The notes under the pieces: generated by a model | Seen by the model: the letters and a program-made list of their open reading frames with translations, nothing else | Told to the model about the DNA's origin: nothing | Database searches by the model: none | Translations under genes and position numbers: made by a program | NCBI GenBank assembly: GCA_031082125.1 | Contig: JAVHLM010000006.1 | Coordinates: 62,001 to 126,000, forward strand | Direction: 5' to 3' | DNA length: 64,000 bases | Origin: Candidatus Eremiobacterota bacterium | GTDB lineage: Bacteria; Vulcanimicrobiota; CADAWZ01; Ess09-12 | Part shown: in pieces, positions 50,176 through 58,200 of the stretch | Position numbering within the stretch: the stretch's first letter is position 1 | Layout: every line of letters begins with the position of its first letter

Positions 50176-50224
50176 GACAATGCGCACCCGCCACGGGTCC
50201 CCTTACCATCCGAGGCCCATTGTC
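50176..50224 (-). promoter_or_regulatory. Structured 5' leader of the exported-protein gene
   Basis: An outer 7-bp stem (GACAATG with CATTGTC) closes a segment containing the perfect hairpin ACCCG-CCA-CGGGT. It lies in the predicted 120-base leader between promoter and ATG at 50119. It matches no riboswitch consensus I can recall. It may be a cis-regulatory RNA or simply leader structure. Confidence 0.35.
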
Positions 50225-50246
50225 GTTTCATGAGGCTCACCTCTTA

Positions 50247-50275
50247 TTTATACTATATTACGCAGAAAAAATCAA
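50247..50275 (-). promoter_or_regulatory. Promoter of the exported-protein operon
   Basis: On the minus strand TTGATT (50275-50270) and TATAAA (50252-50247) are 17 bases apart, within an A/T-rich island. The predicted start near 50240 leaves a leader of about 120 bases. Confidence 0.65.
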
Positions 50276-50450
50276 TTTATTTCACACAATTTTATAGAAT
50301 TTTCAAAGATTTCCCATGAAGGGAATAAGAAGGCATCCCCACGAATATCACGTACAGAGGGATCAGGAGCCTCTCAGGAGAAGTTGGCCCTGGGAATCCT
50401 GGAGGTTTTTCCCTCATCCTTAGGAAGAGATGCTCCCCGCGGAGTCGATG

Positions 50451-51224
50451 ATGAAATATCTTAAAACCGCCTTCATTTCGCTGTTTCTTGCCTTTGTGCT
50501 CTACCTTGCCTACCAGAGTTCGGCACCGGCCGGAAAGCACGGCGGCGTGGAAATTCCTTCACTTCCGCCCGATGAGGCCCTCATGGCGGAAGCTCCCGCC
50601 TTTGACGGCTGTGTCATGCCTGTGGAAGGAGTCTCTTACCAGAAAGGCCCTTCTCCTTCCCGCATACCCCTTGATACGGTATGGTGCGGATCGTATTACT
50701 ATTTCCCGAAAAACTACAAGGCGGCTGGCGCCAGGGAGACTGAAATCTACGCGACCCGGGCCACGGGGTCGGGGTCGCACCCGGGGGTGGATATCGCCGT
50801 GCCCGTGGGCACCCCGGTGAAGGCCGTCGCGGCAGGAACGGTGATCCTTGCCGGGTGGCGCGAGGGGTGGGGAAACCTGCTGGTCATCGCCCACCAGGTG
50901 CCCGGCGCCGGGAAACTGTATTCAGTGTACGGCCATCTCTCCGGCTTCATCAAGACAGGCGGCATGGTCAAGAGAGGGGAGTTCGCGGGTTACTCAGGGG
51001 CAAGCGGCAGTCCCTATCCCCACCTCCACTTCCAGATTGACAGGAACCCCTTCCCCTATTACCCCTCATCGGGCGGCGCCTATCCCTATACGAGCCCCCT
51101 GCACCCGGTGAACCGCCTGGAAGAGCAGGAGCAGGTGAAAAAGAACACCTGTGATCCTCTCCTTTTCGTCAAGGAGCACCCTGCGGCCGCTCCCGGTAAA
51201 GACGCTTCAAAAGGGGCACCCTGA
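50451..51224 (+). CDS. M23 family metallopeptidase (LytM type)
   Basis: A membrane-anchored or secreted peptidoglycan endopeptidase. The hydrophobic N-terminus (KTAFISLFLAFVLYLAYQ) is a signal/anchor. The LytM domain (about 105-215) has the zinc motif HPGVDIAVPVGTPVKAVAAG and YPHLHFQID (H-x-H), with HL in VYGHLSG. A short C-terminal tail follows. The ATG at 50451 has GGAG at 6 bases; ATGs at 50430 and 50448 are in frame. The 3' end overlaps the converging gene by 56 bases. Confidence 0.88.
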   Translation: MKYLKTAFISLFLAFVLYLAYQSSAPAGKHGGVEIPSLPPDEALMAEAPAFDGCVMPVEGVSYQKGPSPSRIPLDTVWCGSYYYFPKNYKAAGARETEIYATRATGSGSHPGVDIAVPVGTPVKAVAAGTVILAGWREGWGNLLVIAHQVPGAGKLYSVYGHLSGFIKTGGMVKRGEFAGYSGASGSPYPHLHFQIDRNPFPYYPSSGGAYPYTSPLHPVNRLEEQEQVKKNTCDPLLFVKEHPAAAPGKDASKGAP

Positions 51225-52296
51225 GGGTGAGCCATCCCCGGCATACAAAGGCGCAGAGCACGAGAAGGAAGGGGAGAAGGGCTGCCACAAGGGGCGCCGA
51301 CAGAGTGCCCTGGTACCAGCCCCTGGTGAGGCCGAGAGGCTCGGTGAATCGGAAAACCAGGTAATGGAAGAAAAAGAGAAAAAAGGCGGCCTTGCCGAAG
51401 TCCTCAAGAGTTCTCATGACAGGCCCCCGGGCCTGCTTGACCTCCCTGATATGATAGAGGGCTGCAAGTGAGAGGGCCGCCATTCCCAGCCAGAAGGCCA
51501 GCAGTGGCAGCTCCATATGAAAGAAGGCTTTCTCATCGTAAGCCATGGCCAGCAGATTGACAAGCCGGCCCTCCAGGACCAGCACCCCCAGTGAGCCGAT
51601 GATCAGCGCCGACCCTGCCATGAAAGCCATCCCCATGAACCCCGAAAGGTTCTCGCCCTTATGAGCCCTGGAAAAGGCCCAGGCCCCGCAGTATCCCATG
51701 AAAGGGAAAAAGGCCCAGGGGAAAAGGGGGAAATAGGCCTCCATGGGAAGGCCCCTCAGGAGGGTGAGAAAATACGACGGGGGGAGCTTCATCTCCCAGA
51801 ACACGGGGCCGAAGGAGCCGAAGAAGAGGGCAAGAACAAGGCAGAGCCCCACACTGTACCTCCCAAGGGGAGCCACGAAAGAGAACAGTACGAGGCAGAG
51901 CCCTATGAGGTGAAGAATCTGCACGATCATGAAGGTCTCTGAGAGAGGATGGCCCTTGGTGTCGGGAAGGCAGAACATCAGATAGTTGAAGATATACCCC
52001 GAGAAAAAGATGGCCCAGCCCCTGAAAAAGTTCCGCATAAAGATCTCGGTGCCCGGCTTATCCGCGCTGATCCTGATCTTCCGCGCAGAAAGGAAGACGT
52101 TGAAGCCCACGAGAAATAGAAAAAGGGGGGCCGCAAGGGAGCCGACGAAGTTGGCGCCCTTCCACAGGAAGCTCCCGAAGCTTTCGCTCTGTGTGTCCAT
52201 CCAGAAATCAAAGGCATGGACCACCACCATGGCGAGGAGGGCCAGGCCGCGGGCGGCATCAATAAAAGCGTAGCGGGGGATTTTTCTTTCTTCCAT
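51169..52296 (-). CDS. Multi-pass membrane protein, DUF1624/HGSNAT-like acyltransferase
   Basis: About ten hydrophobic helices. The beginning RYAFIDAARGLALLAMVVVH, with Asp, Arg and His in the first helix, and FRNFFRGWAIFFSG resemble the DUF1624/HGSNAT group of acyltransferases (which move an acetyl group across the membrane onto a sugar). The ATG at 52296 lacks a Shine-Dalgarno sequence. It is divergent from a methyltransferase gene, with only 54 bases between. The last 56 bases lie opposite the M23 gene end. Confidence 0.72.
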   Translation of the reverse strand: MEERKIPRYAFIDAARGLALLAMVVVHAFDFWMDTQSESFGSFLWKGANFVGSLAAPLFLFLVGFNVFLSARKIRISADKPGTEIFMRNFFRGWAIFFSGYIFNYLMFCLPDTKGHPLSETFMIVQILHLIGLCLVLFSFVAPLGRYSVGLCLVLALFFGSFGPVFWEMKLPPSYFLTLLRGLPMEAYFPLFPWAFFPFMGYCGAWAFSRAHKGENLSGFMGMAFMAGSALIIGSLGVLVLEGRLVNLLAMAYDEKAFFHMELPLLAFWLGMAALSLAALYHIREVKQARGPVMRTLEDFGKAAFFLFFFHYLVFRFTEPLGLTRGWYQGTLSAPLVAALLPFLLVLCAFVCRGWLTLRVPLLKRLYRERPQGAP

Positions 52297-52350
52297 GGCA
52301 GTGTATGAAATTCTGTAAGACGGGGAAAAAACCTTTAAGAGGAGGATCTG

Positions 52351-53286
52351 TTGCCGCAAAACAGTGCCTGCCCTCTCTGCGGGGGAAGCGCCTTCTCCTT
52401 CTGCACCATTGCGGGCTCTGGTTACCTGCGCTGCGGGGCCTGCACGCTTGTCTTTCTCGATCCCCTCCCCGATCCCGGGGAACTGAAGAGCCTTTACCGG
52501 GGCGCCTATGCAAAGCTTCTTGGTATTCCCGCCAGGCGGGAGGAGGAGCTTTTCCTGAAAATGGGCCCGAAGCCTGAAGAAGGCGCCTCCCTTCTTGACA
52601 TAGGCTCATCGGGAGGCCATTTCCTTTTGGAGGCCCAAAGGAGGGGATTTGCCGCCGAGGGTGTCGAGCTCCGCGAGGAGGGAAGGGGGGCCTCACCGCC
52701 TCTTCCCGTGTTTTACGGGCCTTTCGAGGAATACCCGCCGGGGCGGACCTTTTCCTTCATCACCATGCTTCACACCCTTGAGCATTTTCCTGATCCCGTG
52801 GCCATGGTGAGCAAGGCGAAAAGCCTTCTCTCCCCCGGAGGCTCCCTCTTGATCACCGTGCCCAATTTCGGGAGCGCCGCCGCAGGAGTCCTGGGGAAAT
52901 ACTGGGAATGGTTCCAGCCCCCTTTTCACCTCTTCCATTTCAACGCCCGCACCATGGCGCTTCTCTTGGAAAAGTGCGGCCTCGAGATCTGCGAGATCTC
53001 TTCCCGGCGGAGCTTTTCACTTTCCCTCGCGACACAGCTTTCCTTCTACCTGCCCATAGTGCTTCTCAAGATGAGCGGCATCTATTACCGCGCGAGAACC
53101 AGGGTGACTGGCGGGAGCGGCAGGGGAAAAGCTCCCCTTGTGGCCCTTCTCCAGGCTTATCTCAAAGGGGCCGATGTGCTCATGGCGCCCATGGACCTGC
53201 TCTTGACACCCCTTTCAAGGCACCTTGAAAAGAGCCTGAAAGGTGAAGAGCTTGTGATAGTGGCCCGGCACTGCTCTGGGAAATGA
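52351..53286 (+). CDS. SAM-dependent methyltransferase with N-terminal zinc ribbon
   Basis: N-terminal CPLCGG and CGAC (four Cys) precede a class I methyltransferase core: LLDIGSSGGHFLLEAQRRGF, MLHTLEHFPDPVAM and LLSPGGSLLITVPNFGS. This is the arrangement of methyltransferases acting on sugars or lipid-linked precursors (type 11, HypC-like zinc ribbon). TTG at 52351 has AGGAGG at 5 bases; no ATG is nearby. The C-terminal 100 residues are hydrophobic or helical. The substrate is unknown. Confidence 0.85.
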   Translation: MPQNSACPLCGGSAFSFCTIAGSGYLRCGACTLVFLDPLPDPGELKSLYRGAYAKLLGIPARREEELFLKMGPKPEEGASLLDIGSSGGHFLLEAQRRGFAAEGVELREEGRGASPPLPVFYGPFEEYPPGRTFSFITMLHTLEHFPDPVAMVSKAKSLLSPGGSLLITVPNFGSAAAGVLGKYWEWFQPPFHLFHFNARTMALLLEKCGLEICEISSRRSFSLSLATQLSFYLPIVLLKMSGIYYRARTRVTGGSGRGKAPLVALLQAYLKGADVLMAPMDLLLTPLSRHLEKSLKGEELVIVARHCSGK

Positions 53287-53313
53287 AAAGAGGAGGCTTG
53301 AGGCCTCCTCTTT
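53287..53313. terminator. Bidirectional terminator between converging genes
   Basis: AAAGAGGAGGC-TTGAG-GCCTCCTCTTT is an 11-bp stem 1 base after the methyltransferase stop and 20 bases from the repeat-protein stop. The minus-strand T-run is TTTT, the plus-strand run only TTT. Confidence 0.65.
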
Positions 53314-53332
53314 AACGTGCTGGTGACGGCGT

Positions 53333-55213
53333 CTACTGACCTGCGATGCGGAAGGGGATCTCTTCCGCCATCTTGAGGTACTCCTGGCCTTTCTCCTGGA
53401 CCACGGCGCCTGCCTTGTCGGTCTGCACGCCCTTGTCAACCTCCTCGGTGCCTTCGCGCTTCTGCCTGGTACCGTCAGCAATCTTGGCTTCGCCTTCCTT
53501 GACCTTCTCCATACCCTCGTGCTCCTGGGCATCGCCGGTTTTCACCTTGCCGAGGCCGCCGGTCTGGAGGGCAATTCCCTCATCCTCAAGCTTGTCGCCC
53601 GAGGTCATCTGCTCCAGGGCCTTCTTCTTCGCCACGAGGGCAGCATCAGTCTCACCGCTCCCGGTCTTGACCTTCTCAAGCCCCTCCTTCTGCTTCCCGA
53701 GGGCATGGGCCTGCTGGCCGTGGGCTGCCGTTATCTTGGCGGCACCGGCCTGCTTCTGCTCAAGCCCCTTCGTGACGAGGGCATCGCCTGCCTCGACATC
53801 AGAGAGAGCCTTCTTCTGCTCAGCCTGGGCGCCCTTTTCCTTCTCAACGCCTGTTTTCATCTGCGTCTCGCCCGTGGTCTTGTCGGTCATGCCCTTGGCC
53901 ATGAGCTCGTTGCCCTGCTTCTCTTCTGCTATGGCCTTCTTCCTTGTCTCGTTGGCCATCTTCTTCTTCTCCTGGGCGGTATCCTTGAGCTCGTTGGATT
54001 TGCCCATCTCATCTTTCGCTTCAAGGGCAAGCTTTTCAGCCAGGACGCGCAGCTCCTTCGCCTCCTGGGTGAGGGTTCCCGCCTGGGCCTGGAGCGCCTC
54101 GGCCTCTGTCTGCAGGGCCACGGCCTTCATATGGTAGGTTTTTGCCTCTTCGCCCCTCAGGGTCCCCACGTTCTGGAAGAGAATCCCCTCGGCAGTGGAC
54201 GTGGCGCCTTCACCGGCAAAGAGAGGGAGCCCGGAGAGGTCCTGGCCTGCCTTCTTGTCAACCTCGGCCTTTTTCAGGAAGAGATCGGCCAAAAGATTTG
54301 TCTTCTTGCACTTTTCCTCTTCAACGATGGACTGTGCTATCTTTACGGCGCTGTCACCCTCTTTTTTCTGCGCCTCTTTTTCCTTCAGCTCGGCATTATA
54401 GACCATATTGTCGCTTTCCTTCTGCTTGGTGACTGCCGATTTTTTGAGGGTAAAACTCTCGGTGGCCGCAAGATTGCTCTCCTTGTCGAGGGCTTCAGCC
54501 TCGGCATAATCCTGCTTTGCAGCGGCCACGAGGGCGTCGCCCTTGGTGACGGTGTCAGAGCCGACCTTGAAGGTGCCCACGCCGGTATTGACATCCTGCT
54601 GCCCTGCCTTCTCGTTCCCGATGCCCAAGGCTACGCCCTTGAGACCTTCCTGCTCCTTGAGCACTCCCTGCTCGCCGACGACGATGCCTTCCGTAATGGC
54701 CGCTATGCCTTCCTTTTCGGTGGCGATGGCCTTCCCCTCGCATTCAAGAGCCCTTGCTATCTGCTCTGTGCCGCACCCTTTCTTGGCCTGCGCCTTGGCA
54801 TCGGCCTTGAGGCCCTCCCCAAAGGCGGCAATGCCATCCTTTTCCAGCTTATGGCCTTCCTGCTGCTTCACCGATCCGGCCGTGATGTCCTGTACGCCTT
54901 CCTGTTCGAGCTTCTGGCCTCCGGCCACCTGCTGTGTGCCTTCATCGACCTTGGCGGTGCCCTGCTTTTCCTTCTCAAGGCCCTCCATCACGTTCTTGAC
55001 TCCCTTGCCGATAAGGGCGAAGCCTTCCTCCTGGAGCTTCTGGCCCCGCGAGATCTCCTTGTCGCCGAGCTCCTTGAGCTGCTTCCCCGCCTCGAAGACA
55101 TCAGTGGTCTCTATAAGCTCCTTTTCCTGAGGCGCCTGGGAGGGCGCCTGGGAAGGCCTGCTCTGCGAGGGAGCCGGTGTCCCCGTCACGTTCATATTTT
55201 GATTGATATTCAT
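53333..55213 (-). CDS. Glycine-periodic helical repeat protein
   Basis: 626 residues with no hydrophobic core. A short polar N-terminus (MNINQNMNVTGTPAPSQSRP) is followed by repeats of about seven residues in which Gly or a small residue and charged Lys/Glu recur: GLEKEKQGTAKVDEGTQQVA, GVEKEKGAQAEQKKALSDVE, GMEKVKEGEAKIADGTRQKR. The middle (about 270-420) is more like a continuous coiled coil rich in Ala/Glu/Lys. No signal peptide and no enzyme motif are present. The ATG has GGGGGA at 7 bases. It may be a fibrous surface or intracellular structural protein. Similar N-termini are seen in the other proteins without signal peptides here. Confidence 0.8.
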   Translation of the reverse strand: MNINQNMNVTGTPAPSQSRPSQAPSQAPQEKELIETTDVFEAGKQLKELGDKEISRGQKLQEEGFALIGKGVKNVMEGLEKEKQGTAKVDEGTQQVAGGQKLEQEGVQDITAGSVKQQEGHKLEKDGIAAFGEGLKADAKAQAKKGCGTEQIARALECEGKAIATEKEGIAAITEGIVVGEQGVLKEQEGLKGVALGIGNEKAGQQDVNTGVGTFKVGSDTVTKGDALVAAAKQDYAEAEALDKESNLAATESFTLKKSAVTKQKESDNMVYNAELKEKEAQKKEGDSAVKIAQSIVEEEKCKKTNLLADLFLKKAEVDKKAGQDLSGLPLFAGEGATSTAEGILFQNVGTLRGEEAKTYHMKAVALQTEAEALQAQAGTLTQEAKELRVLAEKLALEAKDEMGKSNELKDTAQEKKKMANETRKKAIAEEKQGNELMAKGMTDKTTGETQMKTGVEKEKGAQAEQKKALSDVEAGDALVTKGLEQKQAGAAKITAAHGQQAHALGKQKEGLEKVKTGSGETDAALVAKKKALEQMTSGDKLEDEGIALQTGGLGKVKTGDAQEHEGMEKVKEGEAKIADGTRQKREGTEEVDKGVQTDKAGAVVQEKGQEYLKMAEEIPFRIAGQ

Positions 55214-55258
55214 CGCATCATCCCCCTGTTCATAAAATATGAATAAACATGTAGTTTA

Positions 55259-55287
55259 ATCTTATCAGATAGAGGGCCAAAATGCAA
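55259..55287 (-). promoter_or_regulatory. Probable promoter of the repeat-protein gene
   Basis: On the minus strand TTGCAT (55287-55282) and TAAGAT (55264-55259) are 17 bases apart. Both match 4 of 6 consensus bases. The start would be near 55252, about 40 bases before the ATG. Confidence 0.45.
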
Positions 55288-55441
55288 TAAGAGAATGTTG
55301 CCAAGATGTTACCAAATCGGCACATTCAAGGGAGCGGGAGGACATTTTCCCCATTGGAAGGGTTTCCCCTCCCGGGCAAAGAACTATCAGGGATTATCGG
55401 CAAAACCTGCACACCGGTGCGTTCCAAGGGAGGTGGCCTCC

Positions 55442-56050
55442 ATGATAGTGGAACTCGATCCATTGAACCCGCTTCAGAAGACAATAAAGAAAGTGGTGGA
55501 GCTGCTCAAGAACGGCGGAATCATCGCCTATCCCACCGATACCATCTACGGCATGGGCTGCGATCTCTTCAACAAGGCCTCGATAGAGAAAGTCTACCAG
55601 ATAAAGAAGATGCCCCGGTACAAGCCTTTGAGCATCATCTGCAACGATCTGAAGGATATCTCAATCTATGCGCAGGTCTCCAACTCGGCCTACAAGATCA
55701 TGAAAAAGCTCATCCCCGGACCTTACACCTTCGTGCTTCCCGCCACGAGGGTCGTTCCGAAGATCATGCTCACCAAGAGAAGGACGATAGGCATCAGGGT
55801 GCCCGACAACCTTATCTGTCTCTCCATCGTGAGGGAGCTCGGCAGCCCCATCATCAGCACGAGCGCCTCGGTGACGGCCCAGGAGATCATGAGCGATCCC
55901 GGTGAAATAGAGGAAAAATTCGGCCACATGCTCGACATGGTCATAGACGGCGGCGTGCTGGTCTCGGAGCCCTCTTCCATGCTGGACCTCACCGAGGAGG
56001 TGCCGAAAGTGGTCCGTGAAGGCAAAGGCGACGTCTCCATGTTCATGTGA
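55442..56050 (+). CDS. YciO/YrdC-Sua5 domain protein (threonylcarbamoyl-AMP synthase family)
   Basis: A 202-residue YrdC-fold protein: GGIIAYPTDTIYGMGCDL, KKMPRYKPLSIICND, IPGPYTFVLPATR and RTIGIRVPDN, closer to YciO than to TsaC/Sua5. YciO can make threonylcarbamoyl-AMP weakly, but its own role is unsettled. It could still serve t6A synthesis if no Sua5 exists in the genome. GGGAGGTGG lies before the ATG at 55442. An open frame of 49 codons upstream has no family similarity and no better site. Confidence 0.88.
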   Translation: MIVELDPLNPLQKTIKKVVELLKNGGIIAYPTDTIYGMGCDLFNKASIEKVYQIKKMPRYKPLSIICNDLKDISIYAQVSNSAYKIMKKLIPGPYTFVLPATRVVPKIMLTKRRTIGIRVPDNLICLSIVRELGSPIISTSASVTAQEIMSDPGEIEEKFGHMLDMVIDGGVLVSEPSSMLDLTEEVPKVVREGKGDVSMFM

Positions 56051-56062
56051 GAGATGGCGGCG

Positions 56063-58081
56063 CTATGCCCTTCTTATGGCAGAAGGGTTCACTGCCTGGG
56101 CTCCTCCCGTTCCCGAGCCCTCCCATGGCCTGTTGGCCGCCATGGCCATGATCTGTGTCCCCATGCCCCCCGTGGCAGAATCGGCGCCGTAAAACCTCGA
56201 TGTGGCCATTTTCCAGTCGCTTGAGGCTTCAAAGTTGTCCCTGAGGCGCCTCGCGGCAAACTCGATATTGTAGGCGGGGTTCTTGTTCCCGCGGGCCACG
56301 TCATAGTCGGGGTTGATGTCGGGATTCACCTGGACGGCGCCGCGGATGTCACTGTCGGAAGCCTGGGTGTTCACGTTGAACTTGCTGTCGTTCCAGGCGA
56401 CGGCCTTCATTATCTCCTGGGGGATGCCATGCTTTGCCGCTACTTCTTCAAGCATCTGCTCCACCTGGGCCTGCGTGGCATTGGTGCCGTACTGGGAGAC
56501 TTTCACGGTGGGATCGGGCTTCCGGCCGCTCATGTCAATGGGCCCGCCCGGCGAGGGCAATGACGCCACTACTTCCTTGGCCCGCTGCTCCTGGACCTCC
56601 TGGGCGCTCCCCCCCCCCATGGGCGCACCGGCGGGCGTACCGGCGGCATCTCCGCCTTCGCCCATCTTGAGCCCGGAGCCGCCGCCAAGCATGCCGAGCC
56701 CCATGAGGAGCCCGCCGTAATCGGTGGTGTTGGCCGAGGTATTGCCGGGGTTGTTCGAGGAGCTCCCTGATCCGCCCTGGCTTCCCGGGATCTGGCCCTT
56801 CATGGCCGTGTGCTCGTCAAGCAGCTGCTTCGCCTTGGCGAGCTTCACCTTCACCTGGGAGAGCTCGGCCCTCTTGTCGGCGAGGTCCTGCTTCTTCTCG
56901 GCGAGCTTGTCCTTCTTCTCGGCGAGGCGCTCCTCGATCTGCTGGAGCTTCTGATCAAGCTGCGCCACCTCCTGCTGGAGGGTGTTGATCTTGCTCTCGA
57001 TGGGCTGGAGCTGGGTGTCAACCTGAGACTGCTGGGCCTGGTTCTGCTGGAGCTGGGCCTCCACCTGCTGGAGCTGGCATTCGGCCTGCTGCTTCTGCAC
57101 CATGAGCTGGTTTTTCTGCACCTCCAGCGCCGCCGCCTGGGTATCGAGGGATACCGCTTCCGCCTCTGCCGCTACCGCCGCGGCAGCCGTGTAAGGGTTT
57201 GCCGCAAGTGCCGCCGCCTGGGCATGGAGCGATGCCGCCGAGGCCCTCATGGTCCCTATCTGGGCCGTCATCTGGGTAATCTGGGTCCCAAGGCTCGATA
57301 TCTGCCCCTGGAGCGAAGATTTCTGTGACTGGAGCTGGCTCTCCTCGTTCTTGAGCTGGTTTTTCTGGTTCTGGAGCTTCTGCTGCTCCTGCTTTGCCTG
57401 GTTGAGCTCCTGGTCCTTCTGCTTCTTCTGGTTCTCAACCTCGCTCTTCTCGTTCTCGAGGGATTCTATCTCCTGCTCGAGCTGCGATATCTCCTGCTCG
57501 AGCTGAGAGATGATGTTCTCCAGCTCGCCCTTCCTGGATTCAAGCTGCTGGACGGCGCTCTGGAGCTGGGAGATCCTGTCGTCGAGTGAGCCCGAGAGGT
57601 TCAGGTCCGCGCCGTTACCGCCGAGGCTGTCCAGGAGCTGCTGGCTCTCCTTCTGCGAGGCATCCTTCTGGAGCTGGTCATAATCGGTGCCCTTGTTCCC
57701 CAGCCCCGGTATCATGGGAAGGCCGCCGCCGCCGCCGGGCATCTTCATCCCCTGCTCCGTTCCCGGAGGCATGAGCTGAGGGTCAGGGTTCACCCTTTGC
57801 ATGTAATCATGGAACTCCGAGCAGAACTGCTGGTGGGCCCCTGGATCGTCAAGAAGCTTCATTATCTGGGGAAGCTGCTGATCCTGGGGAAGGGCCGCTA
57901 TCTCTGATGAAGGCTGCTCGCCGGGAAGCCAGGCTAACTGCTGGGCCTCCTCCATGGCAGGCGTCATCTGGACTGCTTCCGATCCCGGGGCGGGCGCCTG
58001 CGCCACTTCTCCTCCCCCGGAGTAAGGGCTTACAGGCTGCATGGTGCCATACCCGTCAACGGACCTGATTTCCTCTGACAT
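56063..58081 (-). CDS. Coiled-coil protein with degenerate transglycosylase (SLT) domain
   Basis: 672 residues. A Pro/Gly/Gln-rich head (about 1-135) is followed by a very long Gln-rich coiled coil (about 140-440, e.g. LEQEISQLEQEIESLENEKS). A Ser/Gly/Asn linker leads to an SLT-like domain (about 540-645). In the SLT core the catalytic Glu position reads Asp (AVAWNDSKFN), with RGAVQVNPDIN at the GLMQxxP motif. Substrate processing may therefore be weak or lost, leaving peptidoglycan binding. AAGGAG lies 8 bases before the ATG at 58081. No signal peptide is visible. Confidence 0.82.
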   Translation of the reverse strand: MSEEIRSVDGYGTMQPVSPYSGGGEVAQAPAPGSEAVQMTPAMEEAQQLAWLPGEQPSSEIAALPQDQQLPQIMKLLDDPGAHQQFCSEFHDYMQRVNPDPQLMPPGTEQGMKMPGGGGGLPMIPGLGNKGTDYDQLQKDASQKESQQLLDSLGGNGADLNLSGSLDDRISQLQSAVQQLESRKGELENIISQLEQEISQLEQEIESLENEKSEVENQKKQKDQELNQAKQEQQKLQNQKNQLKNEESQLQSQKSSLQGQISSLGTQITQMTAQIGTMRASAASLHAQAAALAANPYTAAAAVAAEAEAVSLDTQAAALEVQKNQLMVQKQQAECQLQQVEAQLQQNQAQQSQVDTQLQPIESKINTLQQEVAQLDQKLQQIEERLAEKKDKLAEKKQDLADKRAELSQVKVKLAKAKQLLDEHTAMKGQIPGSQGGSGSSSNNPGNTSANTTDYGGLLMGLGMLGGGSGLKMGEGGDAAGTPAGAPMGGGSAQEVQEQRAKEVVASLPSPGGPIDMSGRKPDPTVKVSQYGTNATQAQVEQMLEEVAAKHGIPQEIMKAVAWNDSKFNVNTQASDSDIRGAVQVNPDINPDYDVARGNKNPAYNIEFAARRLRDNFEASSDWKMATSRFYGADSATGGMGTQIMAMAANRPWEGSGTGGAQAVNPSAIRRA

Positions 58082-58101
58082 GTGACCAACTCCTTTTATG
58101 T

Positions 58102-58180
58102 GTACGTCCTGAAGGACAGAGTACCCCATATACTTATCACGACAAGGGGCCTCATGGTAAAGGGCTCTCTCTCTATTATA
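58102..58180 (-). promoter_or_regulatory. Promoter and leader hairpin of the coiled-coil gene
   Basis: A perfect TATAAT lies on the minus strand at 58180-58175; the -35 is not clear. A hairpin built on GTCC-TGAA-GGAC, flanked by GTAC repeats (58102-58124), lies between it and the ribosome binding site. Confidence 0.5.
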
Positions 58181-58200
58181 CACTAAAATATACCCGAAAA

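Larger units (their letters stand above)
50120..50450. other. 331-base divergent intergenic region
   Basis: It contains the minus-strand promoter at 50247-50275 with its structured leader (50176-50224), the short inverted repeat TTCCC-ATGAA-GGGAA (50311-50325), and an A/T-rich stretch. I see no gene in it. No clear promoter for the plus-strand M23 gene was found. Confidence 0.6.

Noticed and set aside
53519-55246. 575-codon plus-strand frame opposite the glycine-repeat protein
   Set aside because: The Leu-rich product mirrors the repeat codons of the minus-strand gene, which has a start with a ribosome binding site and promoter. Treated as a shadow.
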